Source of the DNA: an uncultured Flavobacteriaceae bacterium | GTDB lineage: Bacteria > Bacteroidota > Bacteroidia > Flavobacteriales > Flavobacteriaceae | DNA length: 64,000 bases | Direction of reading: 5' to 3' | Assembly: GCA_947495135.1 (NCBI GenBank) | Contig: CANLXN010000003.1 | Coordinates: 62,001-126,000, forward strand | Shown here: positions 1 through 8,342 of the stretch, piece after piece | Layout of the letters: every line of letters starts with the position of its first letter | Numbering within the stretch: the first letter of the stretch is position 1 | The notes under the pieces: model-generated | The model's database searches: none | What the model saw: the letters and a program-made list of their open reading frames with translations, nothing else | Told to the model about the DNA's origin: nothing | Program-made: the position numbers and the translations under genes

Positions 1-181
1 GTTATATTATTGTCCATGAGTTTGGCACGCAATTGGTTATAAATGTATTCGATTTACGCACCTCAAATAACTGTGCAAAAGTACGTCATAAAGTCGATTT
101 TCGAAATCCAAATAAACTGTTAACAACTAATTTATACTAATTCTAAATAATAAATTCACACCTAAAAAAGTTATTATGCTT

Positions 182-189
182 TACATTTG
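182..189 (+). promoter_or_regulatory. -7 promoter box (TACATTTG) of the SPOR gene
   Basis: TACATTTG matches the Bacteroidota -7 consensus TAnnTTTG. It lies 18 bases before the ATG at 208, which gives a leader of about a dozen bases. No clear TTG -33 element is visible. The box overlaps the upstream TTG at 187 that could otherwise be read as a start, which argues for the ATG at 208. A minus-strand TACTTTTG at 76-83 could serve a divergent gene starting near base 17 and running off the left edge. Confidence 0.5.
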
Positions 190-207
190 CATCAAACAAT
201 TACACTC

Positions 208-597
208 ATGAAATTGAAAACATCCCTTACTACATTGGTTTTACTGTTAGTTCTATTATTTTCTTCGGAAATTCTCATAGCACAGTCGGGCACTCTGAAT
301 GTGAATCAGGATGCGAAGATCACTAAACTACTCGATCTTAAAAAGTCGCTCGAAAAGGACAATAAACTACATGAAGGTTTTACCATACAATTGTATTACG
401 GAAATCTAAGCAGAGCCAATAGTGTTATCAAAGACTACCGAAACAAATACAGTAGCTGGAGAGCCTCTATTGAATATGAAACTCCAAACTATAAGGTGTG
501 GGTAGGCGACTACAGCACACGCATAGAAGCGGACCGCGCCCTATTAGAAATACGTAAAAATTTTCCTACCGCTTTTCCACTCAAAGTGAGTAAGTAG
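208..597 (+). CDS. SPOR domain-containing exported protein
   Basis: Small protein of about 129 residues. An N-terminal signal peptide (Lys-rich start, then a Leu/Val core ending in an Ala-Gln cleavage region) is followed after a short linker by a single SPOR fold: a Gly-Phe-Thr-Ile-Gln-Leu strand, an Asn-rich helix, and a final Tyr-Lys-Val-Trp-Val-Gly-Asp-Tyr strand with a Tyr-Ser-Thr-Arg-Ile-Glu-Ala helix. SPOR domains bind denuded peptidoglycan glycan strands, so an envelope or periplasmic role is likely. The open frame begins with a TTG at 187, but the ATG at 208 starts directly at the signal peptide and sits at the right distance from the -7 box. It stands alone and its precise role is unknown. 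Confidence 0.85.
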   Translation: MKLKTSLTTLVLLLVLLFSSEILIAQSGTLNVNQDAKITKLLDLKKSLEKDNKLHEGFTIQLYYGNLSRANSVIKDYRNKYSSWRASIEYETPNYKVWVGDYSTRIEADRALLEIRKNFPTAFPLKVSK

Positions 598-839
598 GTT
601 TTGGTTAATGGCGTGAAAATAAACAGTCTGTTTCTCTAAACTGAAATAGCGAGAAAAATTTCCGGTTATTCTTGAAACTACGAATGGAGGTTGGCGCCCA
701 CTATTTAATTACTTCGTTAAATTTTTCAACACCAGATCCAATTGCCAATACCTCACACCCGTCACTCTTTTTTCGTAACTTACTGTCCCCTAATCTTTTC
801 TTAGAAACGTCCTACCTGTATAACCAATAAAAACAAATC

Positions 840-1445
840 ATGAAAAAATTATTATTCACTATTTCCATCTTCGCCTTTAGCTGTTTCGCAGTTACAGCAC
901 AGGAACTCACCCAAGAAGAGCGAGCGGCTGGTATCAACGAGTTATCTGCCACCCACCAATATTTAATGGCGACCCTAAAGCACCTCACTCCAGACCAATT
1001 AAACTACAAGAGCACTCCCGAGTCTTGGTCTATAGCTGAATGCTTAGAGCACATCGCTATTTCGGAAGAAACACTGCCACAAATGCTACAAGAGATGCTT
1101 AAATCGCCCCCAAATCCAGCTAGCAGAAAGGAAATAAACTTAAGCGACGAGAAAATCCTTGAAATGATGGTGGATCGTTCCCAGAAACTGAAAACCCAGG
1201 AAGCATTTACACCAAGTGGTAAATACGGCTCTTTTGAAGCTACATTAAAAGCCTTTACCACCAAGCGTTCTGAAAACATGGTATTTTTGAAAAACACTAA
1301 AGAAGATCTAAGAAATAGGGTGCGAGAACTTCCATTTGGTAAAATGGATGGATATCAAGTATTGCTTTTTATGTCGGGTCACACCGAACGCCACATCAAG
1401 CAAATGGAAGAAATTAAAGCAAGCCCTGGTTTTCCGGGGAATTAA
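840..1445 (+). CDS. DinB-like four-helix metal-binding protein, exported
   Basis: 201 residues. The first 20 form a signal peptide ending in Thr-Ala-Gln. The rest matches the DinB_2 / DfsB-like four-helix bundle: a first helix with a His (Ala-Thr-His-Gln-Tyr), the Trp-Ser-Ile-Ala-Glu-Cys-Leu-Glu-His segment, and a C-terminal Gly-His-Thr-Glu-Arg-His-Ile-Lys-Gln helix. These supply the histidines that usually bind a divalent metal in the family. Members act as thiol-dependent transferases or have unknown roles; an exported form is common in Bacteroidota. Monocistronic, with a terminator right after it. The family call is firm; the substrate is unknown. Confidence 0.85.
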   Translation: MKKLLFTISIFAFSCFAVTAQELTQEERAAGINELSATHQYLMATLKHLTPDQLNYKSTPESWSIAECLEHIAISEETLPQMLQEMLKSPPNPASRKEINLSDEKILEMMVDRSQKLKTQEAFTPSGKYGSFEATLKAFTTKRSENMVFLKNTKEDLRNRVRELPFGKMDGYQVLLFMSGHTERHIKQMEEIKASPGFPGN

Positions 1446-1471
1446 TCTTATTTAGCATTTACTAAACTAAT

Positions 1472-1502
1472 AAAAGCGGCTCGATGAAAGGGTCGCTTTT
1501 TT
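1472..1502 (+). terminator. Intrinsic terminator after the DinB-like gene
   Basis: An AAAAGCG arm pairs with CGCTTTT around a short loop and is followed by a T run. It begins 27 bases after the stop codon. Confidence 0.75.
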
Positions 1503-1574
1503 ATTTGAATATAGCTCTGCTACATCGGTCAACTTCCAATGTAATGGATAACTAGAATTCAATTTCTCGGAACA

Positions 1575-1593
1575 GGGATAGCAGCGGAAATCC
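1575..1593 (-). repeat. Truncated copy of a structured intergenic repeat
   Basis: The 13 bases GGGATAGCAGCGG are the exact reverse complement of bases 8236-8248 in the element at 8163-8254. Only the 3' end of the element is present. It lies in the 565-base gap between the DinB-like gene and infB, which otherwise holds two terminators and the heptamer repeat and no convincing gene. Confidence 0.5.
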
Positions 1594-1800
1594 CGCCTTT
1601 AACAATAGTTATTTTAAGACTAAGCCCACATGCCAGGTAACCATTGGAATAATGCATCTCTTGGCGGAATTGAAGCGTATAGCCCGGTTGTGAGGCGACA
1701 TAGCACTCTTTTAGAATAGTCGCCCTGCCTACTACTTTTTAAACGAAGTTCAATTAGAAACACAACTCCCGAACAAGTTCCCCAAATAGTAGAAAATGGT

Positions 1801-1849
1801 TGATAGTTGATAGTTGATAGTTGATAGTTGATAGTTGATAGTTGATAGT
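1801..1849. repeat. Tandem heptamer repeat, seven perfect copies of TGATAGT
   Basis: Seven uninterrupted TGATAGT units. There is no spacer structure, so this is not CRISPR. The minus-strand open frame across it (Asn-Tyr-Gln-Leu-Ser-Thr-Ile repeats) is a by-product of the repeat. It sits about 110 bases beyond the infB terminator and is not next to any start codon. Confidence 0.95.
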
Positions 1850-1954
1850 GCAAAAATAAAAAGCCTGTTTCCTGAAGCCTAAACAGCGTGAAAATTTCGA
1901 TCATTCTTCAAACAAACGAATCAACCAATCCCAAGTAACCTAAAAAGCGCTCAT

Positions 1955-1985
1955 AAAAAAAGCGACTCCAAATTGGAATCGCTTT
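1955..1985 (-). terminator. Intrinsic terminator of the rimP-nusA-infB operon
   Basis: Read on the minus strand, an AAAGCGATTCC arm pairs with GGAGTCGCTTT around a five-base loop and is followed by a run of seven T. It lies 26 bases beyond the infB stop codon. Confidence 0.85.
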
Positions 1986-2010
1986 CATATTAGTTATAAG
2001 TAGATTTTTT

Positions 2011-4833
2011 CTACTTCGATTTCAACTTTTTCTTTACGGCTACCTCTTGGAATCCTTCCACGATATCACCTTCTTTGATGTCGTTGTAGTTTTTCACTTG
2101 TAATCCACAGTCGTATCCTTTGGCTACTTCTTTTACGTCATCTTTAAAACGTTTAAGAGACGATAGCTCTCCTGTAAATACTACCACTCCTTCGCGTATT
2201 AAACGAATTCCTGAGTTACGTAAGATTTTACCACTAGTGACCATACAACCTGCAATGGTTCCCACTTTAGAAATCTTAAAGGTCTCACGGATCTCGGCAG
2301 TACCAGTGATCTCCTCTTTCATCTCTGGAGATAACATTCCTTCCATGGCGTCTTTCAAGTCGTTGATGGCGTCATAGATAATAGAATACATACGGATATC
2401 GATTTCTTCTTTATCTGCTAACTGGCGTGCATTCCCCATTGGGCGAACGTTAAATCCAATTACTACCGCATCTGAAGCCGAAGCTAACAACACATCACTT
2501 TCGGTGATTGCACCTACCGCTTTGTGAATAATATTTACTTGTATTTCTTCTGTTGAAAGTTTCAAGAAAGAATCTGTTAATGCTTCTACAGATCCATCCA
2601 CATCTCCTTTAAGGATAATGTTCAATTCTTTAAAGTCTCCAAGTGCGATACGTCTACCAATTTCGTCTAGCGTGATATGACGTTGTGTTCTCACAGATTG
2701 CTCACGTTGTAATTGCGTACGCTTGGTAGCAATATCTTTCGCTTCACGCTCATCTTCGAAGACACTAAACTTATCACCCGCTTGTGGCGCTCCATCGAGT
2801 CCTAATATAGACACTGGAGTTGACGGCCCTGCAAACTTAATTTTCTTACCGCGCTCATCGTGCATAGCTTTCACTTTACCGCTGTGCTGACCTGCAAGTA
2901 CGTAATCTCCAATATTTAAAGTACCACCTTGAACTAAGATCGTTGACACATATCCTCGACCTTTGTCTAAGAACGCTTCTACAACTGTTCCGCTAGCAGT
3001 TTTGTTTGGATTGGCTTTTAATTCTAATATTTCGGCCTCCAGCAGCACTTTTTCAAGTAATTCTGGTACACCTAGCCCTGTTTTTGCTGAAATATCGTGC
3101 GATTGGATTTTTCCTCCCCAATCTTCTACCAATAAATTCATCGCTGCTAATCCTTCCTTAATCTTTTCAGGATTTGCATGTGGCTTATCTATTTTGTTGA
3201 TCGCAAATACAATTGGCACTCCCGCGGCTTGTGCGTGCGAGATCGCCTCTTTTGTTTGCGGCATAATGTCGTCGTCTGCTGCTACTACAATAATAGCAAG
3301 ATCGGTTACTTGCGCACCACGTGCACGCATCGCTGTAAACGCCTCGTGACCTGGAGTATCCAAGAAAGCGATCTTCTGACCGTTCTTAAGCTGCACTCCA
3401 TAGGCACCAATATGCTGTGTAATTCCACCAGATTCTCCAGCAATTACATTTTCTTCACGAATGTAATCCAGTAGGGAAGTTTTACCGTGATCGACATGTC
3501 CCATTACAGTAACAATTGGAGCACGTGCTTCTAAATCTTCTGGGTTATCTTCTACTTCCTGAACGGCTTCCTCAATATCTGCGGTAATAAATTCTACAGT
3601 AAATCCAAATTCTTCAGCAACAATTGTTAGTGTTTCGGCATCTAGACGTTGGTTCATTGTTACCATCATCCCAAGCGACATACATGCTGAGATTACCTTG
3701 GTCACAGGAACATCCATCATGGTTGCTACCTCACTCACTGTTACAAATTCTGTAACCTTTAGAATTTTACTCTGTAAGTCTTGTTCTGCCAGTTCATCCT
3801 CCGTTTTCTGACGGTGAATATCACGTTTCTCTCGACGGTATTTAGCTCCTTTTCCTTTGGAAGATTTACCCTGTAATTTCTCCAGAGTTTCACGTACTTG
3901 TTTTTGCACTTCTTCTTCGCTAGGCTCCTCTTTAGGAACATTTGAGCGTCCCTTAGACTGACCACCTCTTCCGCGATTATCTCTAAAGTTTCCTCCTCCT
4001 TGAGCAGGCCCTTTACTAATACGTCTTCTTTTACCTTTTTTATCGGCAGCAGAACCACCTTTTTTATCGTCTTTTTTAACGGCCGACTTTTTCTCTGGCT
4101 TCTTAAACTTTGAAAGGTCTATTTTCTTTCCAGTGAAATTTGGTCCGTCTAACTTTTTATATTGAGTTTTAACGGTGTCTGGATTACCAGGAACACCTTC
4201 TGGTCCAGTTGTCTTCTTCTCCTCTTTTGGAGCTTCGTCCTCACTAGTCTCTTTGGCTACCTCTGTTGGCTCGGCTTCCTTCGCTTTCGCCTCGGTTTTC
4301 TCTTCTACCTTTGGGGTCTCCTTCTTTACTTCTTTAACTGGTTCTGGCTCCGTTTCAGTTTTTGCTGTTTCTTTTACCGGAGTTTCTTCAACAACAGGAG
4401 TTTCTTCCACTACCGGGGTTTTTTCAACAACAGGAGTTTCCTCCACTACTTTAGCTGGCTCATCTTCTTTAGCCGTAGCAGGTTTACCCGTTTTCAAGTC
4501 GATTTTACCCACTTGCTTGGTTCCCTCTAATTTAGCTTCGGCTTTAATCACACGAGAAACAGGTTGCTTTTCTTCCAGTTCCTTTTCGCGGGCAACACGC
4601 AATTCTTCTTTCTCCTTGCGCTTCTCCTCGCCTACCTCTTTAGAAGACACCTTTTTCTCCTTGTCGGTTTGAAACTCCTCAAAAAGCACTTGGTATTCTT
4701 TATCACTTATCTTGGTGGTAGGACGTGCCTCCACCTCGTATCCGTGAGAACCTAAAAATTCCACGGCACGATCCAAAGAGATATTGAATTCCCTTAGTAC
4801 TTTACTAAGCCTCATTTTTTTTACTTCAGCCAT
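2011..4833 (-). CDS. infB: Translation initiation factor IF-2
   Basis: 940 residues. IF-2 is the GTPase that places initiator fMet-tRNA on the 30S subunit and promotes subunit joining. The N-terminal part (to about residue 430) is long, charged and low in complexity, with a Pro-Val-Val-Glu-Glu-Thr repeat and Gly/Arg/Lys-rich stretches; an IF2_N module starts at residue 1 and a second lies just before the G domain. The G domain shows GHVDHGKT at 445-452, then DTPGHE, NKID and SAKTG. The conserved domains II, III and fMet-tRNA-binding domain IV follow, ending in Val-Glu-Gly-Phe-Gln-Glu-Val. Last gene of the operon; 55 bases separate it from nusA. Open frames on the opposite strand are shadows. 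Confidence 0.98.
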   Translation of the reverse strand: MAEVKKMRLSKVLREFNISLDRAVEFLGSHGYEVEARPTTKISDKEYQVLFEEFQTDKEKKVSSKEVGEEKRKEKEELRVAREKELEEKQPVSRVIKAEAKLEGTKQVGKIDLKTGKPATAKEDEPAKVVEETPVVEKTPVVEETPVVEETPVKETAKTETEPEPVKEVKKETPKVEEKTEAKAKEAEPTEVAKETSEDEAPKEEKKTTGPEGVPGNPDTVKTQYKKLDGPNFTGKKIDLSKFKKPEKKSAVKKDDKKGGSAADKKGKRRRISKGPAQGGGNFRDNRGRGGQSKGRSNVPKEEPSEEEVQKQVRETLEKLQGKSSKGKGAKYRREKRDIHRQKTEDELAEQDLQSKILKVTEFVTVSEVATMMDVPVTKVISACMSLGMMVTMNQRLDAETLTIVAEEFGFTVEFITADIEEAVQEVEDNPEDLEARAPIVTVMGHVDHGKTSLLDYIREENVIAGESGGITQHIGAYGVQLKNGQKIAFLDTPGHEAFTAMRARGAQVTDLAIIVVAADDDIMPQTKEAISHAQAAGVPIVFAINKIDKPHANPEKIKEGLAAMNLLVEDWGGKIQSHDISAKTGLGVPELLEKVLLEAEILELKANPNKTASGTVVEAFLDKGRGYVSTILVQGGTLNIGDYVLAGQHSGKVKAMHDERGKKIKFAGPSTPVSILGLDGAPQAGDKFSVFEDEREAKDIATKRTQLQREQSVRTQRHITLDEIGRRIALGDFKELNIILKGDVDGSVEALTDSFLKLSTEEIQVNIIHKAVGAITESDVLLASASDAVVIGFNVRPMGNARQLADKEEIDIRMYSIIYDAINDLKDAMEGMLSPEMKEEITGTAEIRETFKISKVGTIAGCMVTSGKILRNSGIRLIREGVVVFTGELSSLKRFKDDVKEVAKGYDCGLQVKNYNDIKEGDIVEGFQEVAVKKKLKSK

Positions 4834-4888
4834 AAACTGCTATCCTGTTGTTATCGTATACTAATTTGTAAATGTAATCAAGTTTAGA

Positions 4889-6121
4889 CTACTCTTCAAA
4901 TTCTTCTTTTAATATATTGATCACCTCTTGGATTGTTTCTTCCTCCAGGTCGATTCGACTTACTAAAAAGTTCATATCCTGCTCCAAAATACTTTTGGCA
5001 GTATCTAAACCTATTTTCTTGAATTCATCGATGATCCATTCTTCTATTTCATCAGAGAATTCGGTTAATTCCACATCTTCTTCAGCTCCTTCTCTAAGCA
5101 CATCAATTTCGTAGCCCGTCAATTGACCAGCCAACCTAATGTTGTGTCCTCCACGTCCAATTGCTTTTGAAACTTCTTCTGGCTTCAAGATTACTTCAGC
5201 ACGCTTCGTTTCTTCATTAATTTTAATAGAAGTAACTCTCGCGGGGCTTAATGCACGTGTTATAAAAAGGTTAAGATTGTTGGTGTAGTTAATTACATCA
5301 ATGTTTTCATTACCCAATTCGCGAACAATTCCGTGAATTCGAGATCCTTTCATCCCAACACACGCTCCAACTGGATCGATACGATCATCGTAAGAGTCTA
5401 CGGCTACCTTCGCTTTTTCACCAGGAATACGCACTACTTTTTTCACGGTAATTAAACCGTCAAATACTTCTGGTATCTCTTGCTCAAATAACTTTTCTAA
5501 AAAGATAGGGCTTGCGCGCGACATAACAATGGACGGCTTGTTCCCTTTCAACTCTACACTTTCAATAATTCCACGAACATTGTCGCCTTTTCTAAAGAAA
5601 TCTGAAGGAATTTGCTTGTCTTTTGGAAGTATAATTTCGTTTCCATCGTCGTCTAACAAAATAACTGCTCTATGACGAATATGGTGTACTTCTGCTGTAT
5701 ATATATCTCCTTCAAGCTCCTTGAAATGCTTGTAAATATTGGTGTTGTCGTGTTCGTGAATTTTCGAAATAAGGTTTTGACGCAATGCCAAAATAGAACG
5801 TCTTCCAAGGTCAATTAACTTTACCTCTTCAGAAACATCTTCACCTACTTCAAAATCATCCTCAATCTTACGTGCATCTGAAAGAGAAATTTCTTCATTC
5901 TCATCTTCTACTTCGCCATCTGCTACAACAATTCGGTTTCTCCAAATCTCTAAATCCCCTTTATCTGGATTAATAATGATATCAAAATTATCATCACTTC
6001 CGTATTTTTTCTTCAATGCGTTTCTAAAAACGTCTTCCAGTATCGCCATAAGCGTTACTCTGTCAATCAGCTTATCATCCTTAAATTCTGAAAAAGAATC
6101 GATCAATGCTAAATTTTCCAT
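4889..6121 (-). CDS. nusA: Transcription termination/antitermination factor NusA
   Basis: 410 residues. NusA binds RNA polymerase and nascent RNA and modulates pausing, termination and antitermination. The order is an N-terminal RNAP-binding domain (1 to about 125), an S1 domain, and two KH domains (with VGACVGMKGSRI and then IGRGGHNIRLAGQLTG). The C terminus ends soon after the second KH domain in an acidic tail, without the acidic repeats of the enterobacterial protein, which is the common short form in Bacteroidota. It lies between rimP (10 bases upstream) and infB in the classical order. Confidence 0.97.
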   Translation of the reverse strand: MENLALIDSFSEFKDDKLIDRVTLMAILEDVFRNALKKKYGSDDNFDIIINPDKGDLEIWRNRIVVADGEVEDENEEISLSDARKIEDDFEVGEDVSEEVKLIDLGRRSILALRQNLISKIHEHDNTNIYKHFKELEGDIYTAEVHHIRHRAVILLDDDGNEIILPKDKQIPSDFFRKGDNVRGIIESVELKGNKPSIVMSRASPIFLEKLFEQEIPEVFDGLITVKKVVRIPGEKAKVAVDSYDDRIDPVGACVGMKGSRIHGIVRELGNENIDVINYTNNLNLFITRALSPARVTSIKINEETKRAEVILKPEEVSKAIGRGGHNIRLAGQLTGYEIDVLREGAEEDVELTEFSDEIEEWIIDEFKKIGLDTAKSILEQDMNFLVSRIDLEEETIQEVINILKEEFEE

Positions 6122-6131
6122 GTCCTGCTAA

Positions 6132-6590
6132 TTAAAATGTTATCATCACTTTTGCTTCCACAATATCTTGGTATGGCACGGTGGCCTTCTTCTCTACGGT
6201 TACTTTACCCTTTCCTATTGGCTTGGGCTCCCGCGCTTTCCACTCGAGCGTTGCTCCAGTATCATCCATCTGGGTTAAAATCCCTTCAATGGTCTCTTCT
6301 GCAGTACGTATTTTAAGTGTACGGCCAAGGTTTTTCTTGTATTGCCTTACCATTCTTAGAGGTTCTGACACCCCAGCAGATAAGACTTCCAAAGAAAAAT
6401 CCTCTTCTTCTCTGTCCAAGTTATTCTCAATTGCACGACTCATCGCAATACAATCTTCTACTCGAACTCCTTCATCTCCATCGATTACTACTTTGATCTG
6501 ATTTCCTTCTGAAATGTTCAAATCAATTAAAAATAACGACGGATTTTCATCCAAGGCCATCTGTAGTAATTCTCTAACTTTTTTCTCCAT
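6132..6590 (-). CDS. rimP: Ribosome maturation factor RimP
   Basis: 152 residues from the ATG at 6590; a TTG one codon upstream is a less likely start. RimP assists maturation of the 30S subunit. The N-terminal alpha/beta domain shows the typical Val-Val-Ile-Asp-Gly-Asp-Glu-Gly-Val strand, then Asp-Cys and Ser-Arg-Ala-Ile-Glu, and the Leu-Glu-Val-Ser-Ala-Gly segment followed by Pro-Leu that marks the family. The SH3-like C-terminal domain ends in Glu-Ala-Lys-Val-Met-Ile-Thr-Phe. First gene of rimP-nusA-infB; its leader carries the hairpin described separately. Confidence 0.95.
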   Translation of the reverse strand: MEKKVRELLQMALDENPSLFLIDLNISEGNQIKVVIDGDEGVRVEDCIAMSRAIENNLDREEEDFSLEVLSAGVSEPLRMVRQYKKNLGRTLKIRTAEETIEGILTQMDDTGATLEWKAREPKPIGKGKVTVEKKATVPYQDIVEAKVMITF

Positions 6591-6601
6591 CAATTTTGGC
6601 T

Positions 6602-6629
6602 ATAAAAAGAGGGGACTTATCGTCCCCTC
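6602..6629 (-). promoter_or_regulatory. Terminator-like hairpin in the rimP leader (possible attenuator)
   Basis: Bases 6609-6616 and 6622-6629 form a perfect 8-bp G+C-rich stem (GAGGGGAC with GTCCCCTC) with a 5-base loop. On the minus strand the stem is followed at once by TCTTTTTATA and then, 12 bases on, by the rimP ATG. The T run exists only on the minus strand, so the hairpin is oriented to act inside the leader of the operon and not as the end of a plus-strand gene. Confidence 0.6.
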
Positions 6630-6653
6630 ACCTTGTTGCTCATAAATTCGATG

Positions 6654-6661
6654 CAAATGTA
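6654..6661 (-). promoter_or_regulatory. -7 promoter box (TACATTTG) of the rimP operon
   Basis: The minus strand reads TACATTTG, a perfect TAnnTTTG match. It is 64 bases before the rimP ATG, so the transcript would have a leader of nearly 60 bases that contains the whole hairpin. No well-spaced TTG is seen. Confidence 0.45.
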
Positions 6662-6739
6662 CTATAAATTTTGGTATTTTAAAAATTCAAAGGTGTCAGA
6701 ATAATTCCTTAAATTGATACTAACTAAAACCACCCACCA

Positions 6740-7564
6740 ATGAAACGCATCCTCGTCCCCACAGACTTTTCTGTTCAGGCTGAAAACGCCCTAAAAGTAG
6801 CCGTTCAAATCGCCAAAAAAAACAACAGCGAGATCTACTTGGAACACTCCTTAAGCCTGCCTTCACATATCAACGAGGCCGGTCCATCTGGAACCTTACC
6901 AGAGTCACTTTACTTCATAAGACTAGCAGAAAAGAAATTTGAAACACTCCTAAAAAAGAGTTTTTTAAACGATGTAGCAGTTTATCAGGCCATAGGGCAT
7001 GGAGAAATTTACGACGACATCCAGCAAACCGTAGAAGAGAAAAAAATAGACCTCATTGTAATGGGATCTCACGGCCTTAGTGGTTTTAAAGAAATGTTTA
7101 TTGGAAGTAATACCGAAAAAGTAGTGCGCACCTCCAAAACCCCTGTACTGGTTATTAAAAATGATCACCCCAATTTTCAGGTAAGCGACTTCGTGTTTGC
7201 AACAGATTTTTCCGAAGAATGTAGAAGACCTTTCGACAAAGCCCAGAAATTTGCCAAGGACATGGGCGCAAAAATGCACTTGCTTTACATCAATACTCCC
7301 AGCGGCTTTAAAACATCTACCGAAGCCAATGACCTCATGAAGAACTTCGTAAAAGGCATGGGCGCAGAAAATTATACGCTTAACATTTACAACGATATTT
7401 CAGTAGAAAAAGGAATTCTAGGATTTGCCAGAGATAACAACGCCCAATTAGTGGGAGTGAGCACACACGGTCGCAAAGGAATTGCACACTTCTTTAATGG
7501 AAGTATAAGCGAAGACCTCGTTAACCACGCCAATATGCCCGTGATTACCTTTCGGATCGAATGA
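6740..7564 (+). CDS. Universal stress protein with two Usp domains
   Basis: 274 residues made of two tandem Usp folds. The first begins with Arg-Ile-Leu-Val-Pro-Thr-Asp-Phe-Ser and carries the nucleotide-binding loop GSHGLSG-(8)-GSNTE near residues 110-130. The second begins at Phe-Val-Phe-Ala-Thr-Asp-Phe-Ser and ends with the matching STHGRKG-(6)-GSIS loop. Both loops keep the Gly-x2-Gly-x9-Gly-Ser/Thr pattern associated with ATP binding. Cytosolic; likely role in stress or energy-starvation survival, as for the family. Its TGA overlaps the ATG of the following lipoprotein (ATGA), so the two are translationally coupled. Confidence 0.93.
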   Translation: MKRILVPTDFSVQAENALKVAVQIAKKNNSEIYLEHSLSLPSHINEAGPSGTLPESLYFIRLAEKKFETLLKKSFLNDVAVYQAIGHGEIYDDIQQTVEEKKIDLIVMGSHGLSGFKEMFIGSNTEKVVRTSKTPVLVIKNDHPNFQVSDFVFATDFSEECRRPFDKAQKFAKDMGAKMHLLYINTPSGFKTSTEANDLMKNFVKGMGAENYTLNIYNDISVEKGILGFARDNNAQLVGVSTHGRKGIAHFFNGSISEDLVNHANMPVITFRIE

Positions 7565-8160
7565 AACTCATCAGTCTTTTAGTTCTGAGCCTCGCCATGA
7601 GCTGTGGTTCTACCTCCAATAAAGAGGAGCCCATTATTTCCAACGACCCCATTGTTACAAGCGAGGAGGAAAAAATAGTTGTGGAATCTTCAGAAATAGA
7701 ACCCGCCCTTCCACTGGGTGCCGTTTCTGGAAATTTTGATGGTTTAGGCAACCCTTTTTACGCACACACCCTTCCTTCCGAAGGAAATAAAACAATTGTC
7801 TCTTTTGAAAATAACTCGGTTCCATCCATCACGCTCCTAGAGAGCAATGGCGGTAAATTATACAATCTCCATTTTGAGGAATTCGATCGGGACCTACTCC
7901 TTGTCGCCGCCAACACAAAAGACCCTATTTTTATTAAATACCACCTCTACATCAATAAAAACCAAGCATGGAAGCCAGTGGTGGAGCCATTTACTCTGCA
8001 CATTAGCCACACTTTAAACGATTTTATTCCAATTGAAGTGGATCCAGCTAATCCCAAATTAATGTTTCGGCATTACTCAGTATTCGATCTGGACCAAGAA
8101 AGTGAGCTGGGTTATACGTGGCGACTACTTACCGAAAGTGTTCCTATTCTCAACAATTAA
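7561..8160 (+). CDS. Lipoprotein of unknown function
   Basis: 199 residues. The signal sequence ends in a lipobox-like Leu-Ala-Met-Ser-Cys at residue 15, followed by a Ser/Asn/Glu-rich tether, so it is predicted to be lipidated and carried to the envelope. The mature part is mostly beta in character, with a repeated aromatic pattern and a Tyr-Thr-Trp-Arg-Leu-Leu segment near the end. I do not recognise a family. It overlaps the Usp gene by four bases, so the two are expressed together. Confidence 0.75.
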   Translation: MKLISLLVLSLAMSCGSTSNKEEPIISNDPIVTSEEEKIVVESSEIEPALPLGAVSGNFDGLGNPFYAHTLPSEGNKTIVSFENNSVPSITLLESNGGKLYNLHFEEFDRDLLLVAANTKDPIFIKYHLYINKNQAWKPVVEPFTLHISHTLNDFIPIEVDPANPKLMFRHYSVFDLDQESELGYTWRLLTESVPILNN

Positions 8161-8162
8161 CA

Positions 8163-8254
8163 TTAGGGCGTTTGCAAGCAACGGGCTATCCGCTGTATCT
8201 CTCCGTATCCGCCTGTGGCGAAAAAGGAGAGGATGCCGCTGCTATCCCTAACGC
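8163..8254 (+). repeat. Structured intergenic repeat element / possible RNA
   Basis: A nested fold can be drawn by eye. TTAGGG (8163-8168) pairs with CCCTAA (8246-8251). ATCTCTCC (8197-8204) pairs with GGAGAGGAT (8226-8234) with one bulge. CGCC (8210-8213) and GGCG (8217-8220) close a three-base loop. The two sides of the internal region (GGGCTATCCGC and CCGCTGCTATCCC) look like conserved loop sequence. A partial reverse-oriented copy lies at 1575-1593. From memory, similar intergenic elements recur in flavobacterial genomes, but I cannot assign a named RNA family. Confidence 0.55.
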
Positions 8255-8342
8255 AAGACTTATTTTGGAATAAACCCATTTTTTAGGAAATATTCCAAAT
8301 TTAACCAATTTATTTATAAATTAGCATTTCAGAAAACACTAA

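Noticed and set aside
1801-1849. Heptamer array as a possible CRISPR
   Set aside because: Units are 7 bases with no spacers and no cas genes are present.
1620-1904. Minus-strand open frame of 94 residues over the heptamer repeat
   Set aside because: Most of its unusual sequence is the repeat read in frame; no homology, no start signals, and the rest is intergenic.
4162-4755. Three plus-strand open frames opposite infB
   Set aside because: They are shadows of the low-complexity N-terminal region of IF-2, giving Ser/Val/Thr- or Phe-rich products.
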